NCBI GenBank assembly: GCA_002700765.1
Contig: PAEP01000028.1
Coordinates: 42,155-55,680 of the forward strand
Direction of reading: 5' to 3'
Length of the DNA stretch: 13,526 bases
Source of the DNA: Synechococcus sp. MED850
Lineage (GTDB): Bacteria; Cyanobacteriota; Cyanobacteriia; PCC-6307; Cyanobiaceae
The notes beneath the pieces are model-generated. The model worked only from the letters and a program-made list of their open reading frames with translations, was not told the origin of the DNA and ran no database searches. Every line of letters begins with the position of its first letter. Positions within the stretch are counted from its first letter, which is position 1. A program made the position numbers and the translations under genes. Shown in pieces: positions 8,473 through 13,526 of this stretch.

Positions 8473-10450
8473 CGTCCCAGGGATCGAGGTCGCGGCGGCT
8501 CATTCCCCGATTTGATGACGCGGAACGACCGGGATTCGCCCAGGGATCGTCATCCCAGTCATCGTCGGAGAACAACTCGTCTTTCAGTGAACCAAGCGTG
8601 TTGCGAATGCCCTGGAGCGGGTTGCTGTCCCCCTGGCGTTCAGCCGAGAGGCGGCGGTTCAGACCGAACAACGCTTCCTCGAGACTGCTCGCTGCGAGGT
8701 CGATCTCCTGGGGATCATCCTGTGCGATGCAGTCCTGCACGTCGCGCATGGCCATCTCAACGGCACGCTGTTGCCGCTCGGCACCGAAAGGACCCAGTTC
8801 CAGAGCAGCGTCCCGCAATCGGCGTTCCGCCTGAGCAACAAGCGTCTGAGCGCGATTGCGCCGCTCGATGGCGTGGCGACGACGGCGGTCCTCGTCAGCG
8901 CGCGCCTCGGCTTCAGCCAAGAGCGACTGGACTTCGTCTTCATTCAGGTTTGATCCGCCCTGAATGGAAACGGACTGCTTGCGTCCGGTGGTGCGGTCCG
9001 TGGCACTGACCTGCAGAAGGCCATTGGCATCGATATCGAAAGCCACCTGGACCTGGGGAACACCCCTGGGAGCCGGTGGTATGCCGGAGAGTCGGAAACG
9101 CCCCAGCGATTTGTTGTCCGAGGCCATCTGGCGCTCGCCCTGCCAGACGTGGATCTCAACCGAGGACTGATTCGCTTCTGAGGTACTGAACACATCGGAC
9201 TGGCGAACCGGGATCGCTGTGTTCCGAGGAATCAGCACCTTCATCAGACCACCGACGGTCTCCAGCCCGAGGGAGAGCGGCGTCACATCATTGAGCAGCA
9301 GATCCCGCAACTCACCGGTGAGGATGCCGGCCTGAACCGCAGCTCCGATCGCCACAACCTCATCAGGATTGACGGACTGACAGGGATCAAGGGGAATCAA
9401 CGTACGCACGAGCTGTTGAACCATCGGCATGCGGGTGGCGCCTCCAACCAGAACCACATCGTCGATGTCCTCCGCGGACCAGCCGGAATCCCGAAGTGCA
9501 GCCTGCACGGGACTGAGCAGGCGATCGAGCAGGTCAGGACAGAGAGACTCGAAGGTGGACCGTTCCAGGCTGGTTTCGATGTGGAGTGGGCCGTCACTTC
9601 CGGTGGCAATGAACGGCAGTGAAATCGGAGTGCTGTGGACACCTGAGAGTTCCTGCTTGGCCTTCTCTGCTGCTTCGGTGAGACGCTGCAAGGCCTGCCG
9701 GTCACGCCGCAGATCCAGTGCATGGTCGCTCTCAAAGGCGTCAGCCAGCCAGTCAACGATGCGTTGATCAAAGTCATTGCCACCGAGCTGGGTGTCGCCA
9801 TTGGTGGACTTGACGTCAAAAACGCCGTTCGCGATCCGCAACAGCGAGACATCGAAGGTCCCGCCGCCAAGATCGAACACCAAAACCCTGCGGACGGCGC
9901 TGCGATCAAAGCCATAGGCAAGGGCCGCTGCCGTGGGCTCATTGAGAATCCGCTCAACCGAAATTCCGGCGAGACGACCCGCATCACGTGTGGCCTGACG
10001 CTGGGCGTCGTTGAAATAGGCAGGAACGGTGACCACAGCGGCCTCCACCGGTTCACCGAGATAGGTGGCGGCGTCATCAACAAGCTTGCGGATGATGCTG
10101 GCCACCAGCTCTTCAGGGGCGTATTCCCGTTCTGTGACAGGGCAAGGAACCCTGACCTGCCCTCTCTCGTTCGCCCTCACGGTGTAGGGAACAGACAGGC
10201 TGCTGTCATCCAGCTCGTCCCAGTCACGACCGACGAACCGCTTGAGGTTGGAGAAGGTGTTGCGAGGGCTGAGCACCAACTGGCGGCGAGCCAGCTGGCC
10301 CACCAAAAGCTCCTGATCCTTGCTGTAACCAACCACCGAAGGGGTGGTGCGCCCCCCTTCAGCATTGGCGATCACCTGGGGACGACCAGCTTCGAGAACG
10401 GCGACAACCGAATTGGTCGTACCTAGGTCGATCCCGACAATCCGCCCCAT
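8456..10450 (-). CDS. dnaK: Hsp70 chaperone DnaK (paralogue with atypical linker and tail)
   Basis: An ATP-driven chaperone that binds unfolded segments, working with J-proteins and a nucleotide exchange factor. The nucleotide-binding domain (1 to ~382) carries GIDLGTTNS (6-14), PAYFNDAQRQATRDAG (143-158), FDLGGGTFDVSLL (192-204) and VLVGGATRMPMVQ (333-345). The linker reads DLLLNDVTPLSLG (383-395). The substrate-binding beta domain spans about 396-500, and a helical lid spans about 503-605, rich in Arg, Ala and Glu. The tail (606-664) is acidic and Trp-containing (DDDWDDDPW, DLDPWDDDYRR) and lacks an EEVD-like end. At 664 residues it is slightly longer than E. coli DnaK. Cyanobacteria keep several dnaK genes; linkage to a J-protein recalls the DnaK3-DnaJ pairing, but I cannot prove that subtype. 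First gene of a probable four-gene operon, divergent from pstC. Confidence 0.96.
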   Translation of the reverse strand: MGRIVGIDLGTTNSVVAVLEAGRPQVIANAEGGRTTPSVVGYSKDQELLVGQLARRQLVLSPRNTFSNLKRFVGRDWDELDDSSLSVPYTVRANERGQVRVPCPVTEREYAPEELVASIIRKLVDDAATYLGEPVEAAVVTVPAYFNDAQRQATRDAGRLAGISVERILNEPTAAALAYGFDRSAVRRVLVFDLGGGTFDVSLLRIANGVFDVKSTNGDTQLGGNDFDQRIVDWLADAFESDHALDLRRDRQALQRLTEAAEKAKQELSGVHSTPISLPFIATGSDGPLHIETSLERSTFESLCPDLLDRLLSPVQAALRDSGWSAEDIDDVVLVGGATRMPMVQQLVRTLIPLDPCQSVNPDEVVAIGAAVQAGILTGELRDLLLNDVTPLSLGLETVGGLMKVLIPRNTAIPVRQSDVFSTSEANQSSVEIHVWQGERQMASDNKSLGRFRLSGIPPAPRGVPQVQVAFDIDANGLLQVSATDRTTGRKQSVSIQGGSNLNEDEVQSLLAEAEARADEDRRRRHAIERRNRAQTLVAQAERRLRDAALELGPFGAERQQRAVEMAMRDVQDCIAQDDPQEIDLAASSLEEALFGLNRRLSAERQGDSNPLQGIRNTLGSLKDELFSDDDWDDDPWANPGRSASSNRGMSRRDLDPWDDDYRR

Positions 10451-10581
10451 AACCGTGAATCGTTAAACCCAAGTTACCGGCCTGTTCCAGTCCTTAGGCG
10501 TGTGGTACCAGGCTGTTAAGGCGTTCTTAGTGACCTCAGCAAAAGTTAGCGATATTTTGTCGAGGTGTGATTTTTATGTGA
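10451..10581. promoter_or_regulatory. Divergent dnaK/pstC intergenic region
   Basis: These 131 bases separate the starts of dnaK (minus) and pstC (plus) and should hold promoters for both. Reading toward pstC, the AT-rich stretch GATATTTTG (10551-10559) could be a -10 region. Reading toward dnaK, TTTAAC (complement near 10463-10468) is the best -10-like hexamer. I see no CIRCE-type inverted repeat, the HrcA operator of many heat-shock genes. Start points are not determinable by eye. Confidence 0.5.
10513..10550. promoter_or_regulatory. Candidate degenerate Pho box upstream of pstC
   Basis: Cyanobacterial Pho boxes are reported as tandem 8-base sites resembling CTTAACCT with an 11-base period, bound by the PhoB/SphR regulator. 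Here GTTAAG (10515-10520; CTTAAC on the minus strand) and CTTAGT (10526-10531) are exactly 11 bases apart, and a third related GTTAGC (10545-10550) is out of phase. Position just upstream of a phosphate-transport operon supports the call, but the match is partial. Confidence 0.35.
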
Positions 10582-11532
10582 ATGTCCACTGACACGGACA
10601 AGCTTTATCGACTGCGCAACCGACCTCCATCTGAAAAACTGGTGGATGTTGGCTTCAAGAATCTAGCGGTAATTCTGGCCTCGATGGTTGCAATTATCTT
10701 GTTCTTGATTCTCATTGTGGTGTTCACCGGTGGACTTGAATCCATGGGGCGCTATGGGTGGAAGTTTCTCGTTACATCTGATTGGAATCCGGTCGACGAT
10801 GAATACGGAGCTGGAGCTGCCATTTATGGAACATTAGTGACGTCGTTCTTATCACTTCTCATCGCCGTTCCCCTGGGAGTTGGCACAGCGTTATTTATCA
10901 CTGAAAACATCATCCCGCTGAAGATTAGAAATGTCATCGGGATCATGGTGGAGCTTCTCGCGGCGATTCCATCCGTGGTTCTCGGTCTCTGGGCGATTTT
11001 TGTGATGGAACCATTCATTCGCCCTCTTCTTGAATTTCTATACACAGCTTTTGGATGGATCCCATTCTTCAGCTCACCACCGATGGGACCGGGAACGTTA
11101 CCGGCTGTTCTGATTCTTGTCGTGATGATTTTGCCAATTATCACGGCCATCTCCCGTGACTCCTTAAATCAGGTTCCATCCAAACTGCGCCAGGCAGCGT
11201 ATGGAGTGGGAACGACGCGCTGGGGAGCGATTATGAATGTGATTCTCCCGGCCGCTGTATCGGGAATTGTGGGAGGCGTGATGTTGGCCCTCGGACGAGC
11301 CATGGGTGAAACCATGGCAGTCACGATGATCATTGGTAATTCAAACAATTTCAGTGTTTCATTGTTAGCACCAGGCAACACGATTGCATCGATGCTTGCT
11401 AATCAGTTCGGTGAAGCCGATGGTTCACAGGTCTCTTCATTAATGTATGCCGCCTTTGTTCTCATCATCATGACATTGGCCGTCAATATTTTTGCTCAAT
11501 GGATTGTTAAGCGTTTAAGTCTCAAATACTGA
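10582..11532 (+). CDS. pstC: Phosphate ABC transporter permease PstC
   Basis: One of two inner-membrane channel subunits of the high-affinity phosphate importer PstSCAB. The 316-residue protein has a charged cytoplasmic N-terminus and hydrophobic segments near 27-49, 82-108, 118-142, 172-190, 224-243 and 285-308. The permease signature loop that contacts the ATPase is at about 200-224 (KLRQAAYGVGTTRWGAIMNV, then ILPAA), followed by LALGRAMGETMAVTM. A periplasmic stretch, GRYGWKFLVTSDWNPVDDEYG, is typical of PstC. It is the first gene of pstCAB, three bases before the pstA start, and is divergent from dnaK. Base composition is visibly lower in GC than the genes to its left (about 45-52% in sampled lines against about 60% or more). 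Phosphate-starvation induction is likely from family knowledge; a partial Pho box supports it. Confidence 0.96.
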   Translation: MSTDTDKLYRLRNRPPSEKLVDVGFKNLAVILASMVAIILFLILIVVFTGGLESMGRYGWKFLVTSDWNPVDDEYGAGAAIYGTLVTSFLSLLIAVPLGVGTALFITENIIPLKIRNVIGIMVELLAAIPSVVLGLWAIFVMEPFIRPLLEFLYTAFGWIPFFSSPPMGPGTLPAVLILVVMILPIITAISRDSLNQVPSKLRQAAYGVGTTRWGAIMNVILPAAVSGIVGGVMLALGRAMGETMAVTMIIGNSNNFSVSLLAPGNTIASMLANQFGEADGSQVSSLMYAAFVLIIMTLAVNIFAQWIVKRLSLKY

Positions 11533-11535
11533 ATC

Positions 11536-12438
11536 ATGACATTCTCATCTTCCGCCAGAACCGCCGAAGGTCTTCCAGATCTGAGCTACAAGCCTGGACT
11601 GGGCCGCAACATCAACAGCAGAGTTCTCACTGTCATTGCTGGGATCTTCTCCGCCATTGCGGTGCTGCCACTATTGCTTGTCCTCGGCTATGTCCTGCTT
11701 AAAGGGGCCTCCAAAATCAGCCTGACCCTGTTGACTGAATTGCCTCCACCACCAGGCCTTGAAGGAGGTGGAATCGGTAATGCGATCCTCGGCACATTGG
11801 TTGTAACGATAATTGCCGGCCTGGTGGCAATTCCAGTTGGTGTAGGGGGCGGAATTTTCCTGGCCGAGTATTCCAGTAGCGGCACATTCGCTCAGTTCAT
11901 CCGCTTTGGAACAAACGTCCTCTCCGGAGTTCCCTCCATCATCGCCGGCGTCTTCATTTACGGAACAATCGTCACCAGTCGCATTGTCTTCGGCAACGCT
12001 TACAGCGCTCTGGCTGGAGGTCTTGCACTGTCCATTCTGATGCTCCCTACGGTGATCAAAACCACTGACGAGGGACTCAAACTTGTGCCCGACGATCTTC
12101 GTCGAGGCGCCCTCGGTGTTGGAGCCTCGCGTTTCGTCACCATTCTCAGAATCACCTTGCCGACGGCATTCACGCCGATCGCCACAGGTGTCGTTCTGGC
12201 CATTGCCCGTGCGGCGGGTGAAACAGCACCTTTGATCTTCACAGCGCTGTTCTCTCCGTTCTGGTCCGAGGGGATTTTCAACCCAGTCGCGACGCTCTCA
12301 GTTCTGATCTACAACTTTGCGATCATGCCCTATGAGGTCCAGAACGAGCTGGCCTGGGCAGCCTCGTTCATCCTTGTGGCGATGATTTTGGTCCTCAATC
12401 TGCTTTCCCGCTGGTTGTCCCGATTCGCTTCCAAGTGA
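11536..12438 (+). CDS. pstA: Phosphate ABC transporter permease PstA
   Basis: The second membrane channel subunit of the phosphate importer, pairing with PstC. The 300 residues show membrane segments near 31-56, 82-110, 126-147, 155-175, 210-228 and 275-291. The ATPase-contact loop is about 187-211 (DDLRRGALGVGASRFVTILR, then ITLPTA), followed by LAIARAAGETAPLIFTALFS. GVPSIIAGVFIYG and LPTVIKTTDEGLKLVP are also characteristic of PstA. The ATG at 11536 comes three bases after the pstC stop, so the genes are tightly coupled. A 54-base gap with no obvious hairpin separates it from pstB. GC content is intermediate, about 52-60% in the lines I sampled. Length and motifs are complete. Confidence 0.96.
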   Translation: MTFSSSARTAEGLPDLSYKPGLGRNINSRVLTVIAGIFSAIAVLPLLLVLGYVLLKGASKISLTLLTELPPPPGLEGGGIGNAILGTLVVTIIAGLVAIPVGVGGGIFLAEYSSSGTFAQFIRFGTNVLSGVPSIIAGVFIYGTIVTSRIVFGNAYSALAGGLALSILMLPTVIKTTDEGLKLVPDDLRRGALGVGASRFVTILRITLPTAFTPIATGVVLAIARAAGETAPLIFTALFSPFWSEGIFNPVATLSVLIYNFAIMPYEVQNELAWAASFILVAMILVLNLLSRWLSRFASK

Positions 12439-12492
12439 TCGGCTGATTCAACATTCAATCCTTCGTTCTGACCCACTGCTCCCCACCTAGCC

Positions 12493-13314
12493 ATGACAAC
12501 TTCCACGCTTCAATCTGAGCAGCTTCAAGTGTCCGAAGAGACGGCCATATCCATCCAGAACGTAACGATCAGTTACGGCAGTTATGAAGCTGTTAAAAAT
12601 GTCTTCTGCGATGTGCCTCGCGGAAAAGTCACAGCCTTCATTGGACCCTCTGGTTGCGGCAAATCAACCGTACTGCGTTCTTTGAACCGCATGAACGATC
12701 TGATTGAAGGTTGTTCCTTGAAAGGCCGCGTTTTATTTGATGGGGTGGATCTTTACGGTTCCAATGTCGATCCTGTTGAAGTACGCCGTCGCATCGGCAT
12801 GGTGTTTCAGCAACCGAATCCTTTCCCCAAGAGCATCTACGAAAATATTGCTTTTGGTGCACGCATTAATGGATATTCCGGAGATATGGATGAGCTGGTC
12901 GAACGCTCGCTTCGTCAAGCCGCTGTTTGGGATGAATGCAAAGACAAATTGAATGAAAGTGGGTATTCCCTTTCAGGTGGACAGCAACAACGCCTGTGCA
13001 TCGCGCGGACCATCGCGATTCAACCGGAGGTGATTCTCATGGATGAACCATGTTCAGCACTTGATCCGATTTCAACGTTAAAAATCGAGGAAACAATGCA
13101 CGAGCTCAAAAAGAGCTTCACCATTGTGATTGTCACCCACAACATGCAACAAGCTGTACGTGTCAGTGACATGACGGCGTTCTACAACGCTGAGGCAGTT
13201 GAGGGCGGCAGCGGCAAGGTGGGTTACCTGGTTGAATTCAATGAAACTGAAAAAATCTTCAATTCACCCCAACAGCAGGCCACCCAGGATTATGTATCAG
13301 GCCGTTTCGGCTGA
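12493..13314 (+). CDS. pstB: Phosphate ABC transporter ATP-binding protein PstB
   Basis: The cytoplasmic ATPase that powers phosphate import through PstC/PstA. In the 273-residue protein the Walker A motif is GPSGCGKST (51-59), the Q-loop lies in [19 protein letters not shown] (104-122), and the ABC signature is LSGGQQQR (160-167). Walker B is VILMDEP (180-186) with the D-loop SALDP, and the switch histidine is His216 in VTHNMQQA. The C-terminal [12 protein letters not shown] and the ending YVSGRFG are diagnostic of PstB among ABC ATPases. All catalytic residues are present. Like pstC it is relatively AT-rich (one sampled line is about 42% GC). No phoU follows; the next elements are a palindrome and a tRNA gene on the other strand, so the operon appears to end here. 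Confidence 0.97.
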   Translation: MTTSTLQSEQLQVSEETAISIQNVTISYGSYEAVKNVFCDVPRGKVTAFIGPSGCGKSTVLRSLNRMNDLIEGCSLKGRVLFDGVDLYGSNVDPVEVRRRIGMVFQQPNPFPKSIYENIAFGARINGYSGDMDELVERSLRQAAVWDECKDKLNESGYSLSGGQQQRLCIARTIAIQPEVILMDEPCSALDPISTLKIEETMHELKKSFTIVIVTHNMQQAVRVSDMTAFYNAEAVEGGSGKVGYLVEFNETEKIFNSPQQQATQDYVSGRFG

Positions 13315-13344
13315 TGCATCCTTAACCGCTTTCGCAACCAGGAC

Positions 13345-13374
13345 AGGGGGTGAAACATCGATGTTTCACCCCCT
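13345..13374. terminator. 30-base perfect palindrome downstream of pstB
   Basis: AGGGGGTGAAACATC (13345-13359) is followed directly by its exact reverse complement GATGTTTCACCCCCT (13360-13374). As RNA it would form a 12-13 bp stem with a tight loop, 30 bases after the pstB stop. No T-run follows on either strand, so it is not a classic rho-independent terminator. The most likely role is ending or protecting the pstCAB transcript. A protein-binding operator is the alternative, since the core GAAACATCGATGTTTC is fully symmetric. Confidence 0.55.
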
Positions 13375-13409
13375 CCTCCAACGCAAAGAGTTTGTTGATT
13401 GAAATGGGC

Positions 13410-13436
13410 AAAAAAAATCCGGCCCTTGGGACCGGA
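13410..13436 (-). terminator. Rho-independent terminator of tRNA-Ser
   Basis: On the minus strand, immediately after the tRNA, TCCGG-T-CCC pairs with GGG-CCGGA around a tiny AA loop, with the single T as a bulge. A run of eight T (13410-13417) follows. This GC-rich stem plus T-run is a standard intrinsic terminator and begins four bases beyond the tRNA discriminator base. Confidence 0.85.
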
Positions 13437-13440
13437 GAAG

Positions 13441-13526
13441 CGGAGAGCGAGGGATTCGAACCCTCGATAGAGTTGCCCCTATACAGCATTTCCAGTGCTG
13501 CGCCTTCGACCACTCGGCCAGCTCTC
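13441..13526 (-). tRNA. tRNA-Ser(GGA), first base outside the window
   Basis: On the minus strand the sequence folds as a class II tRNA. The acceptor stem is (G)GAGAGC with GCTCTCC and discriminator G. The D-arm is TGGCCGAGTGGTCGAAGGC. The anticodon stem-loop is CAGCA-CTGGAAA-TGCTG with anticodon GGA (bases 13491-13493), the long variable arm includes ATAGGGGCAACTCTAT, and the T-arm is CGAGGGTTCGAATCCCTCG. GGA reads serine codons UCC and UCU. The 3' CCA is not encoded, as is usual in cyanobacteria. Only the first acceptor G should lie at position 13527, beyond the edge. Confidence 0.95.

Noticed and set aside
9722..10426. Plus-strand ORF of 234 residues opposite dnaK
   Set aside because: Long antisense frames opposite dnaK are a well-known by-product of its codon pattern; no start signal or family motif supports it.
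13322..13513. Minus-strand ORF of 63 residues across the tRNA
   Set aside because: Covers the tRNA-Ser gene and its terminator; not a protein gene.

Overview
The window looks like ordinary core chromosome from a cyanobacterium, most likely a marine Synechococcus (or a close Synechococcus/Prochlorococcus relative) of moderately high GC. This is inferred from the gene content: a Ycf35/DUF1257 protein, a DUF3110 protein, a cyanobacterial-style RibBA with a long C-terminal extension, a dnaK paralogue followed by a zinc-finger-less DnaJ, and a pstCAB cassette. Genes are packed tightly, with several overlaps. No insertion sequence, prophage, CRISPR array or plasmid function is visible.

Layout, left to right. 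(1) 1-1311, minus strand: a DUF1257 (Ycf35-like) gene and, overlapping its stop codon by 8 bases, a GTG-started M61 metallopeptidase that runs off the left edge. (2) 1382-1987, plus: purN (purine synthesis), ending 10 bases inside the convergent argC (arginine synthesis; minus, 1978-3051). (3) 3124-4779, plus: ribBA (riboflavin synthesis), converging on a cyclophilin-type prolyl isomerase (minus, 4790-5233) with an 11-bp-stem hairpin at the junction. (4) 5275-6183, plus: mtnP (methylthioadenosine salvage), overlapping the tail of convergent murQ by 28 bases. (5) 6156-10450, minus: a compact run read in the order dnaK, DnaJ-type co-chaperone, DUF3110 gene, murQ, with gaps of -17, +37 and +3 bases, so probably one transcript. 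(6) 10582-13314, plus: pstC, pstA and pstB, the two permease subunits and the ATPase of the high-affinity phosphate importer, transcribed away from dnaK. The binding protein PstS and the regulator PhoU are not in the window. (7) The right end holds a 30-base perfect palindrome after pstB, then a tRNA-Ser(GGA) gene on the minus strand with a clear rho-independent terminator. Only the first base of the tRNA lies outside the window.

Most genes are unrelated housekeeping functions placed back to back. The two units that work as modules are the Hsp70/Hsp40 pair (DnaK with its own J-protein) and the PstCAB transporter. I see no convincing undescribed system. The points most worth a second look are the dnaK-dnaJ-DUF3110-murQ run, the atypical linker and acidic Asp/Trp-rich tail of DnaK, the RibBA C-terminal extension, the lower GC of pstC and pstB, and the two hairpins at gene ends.
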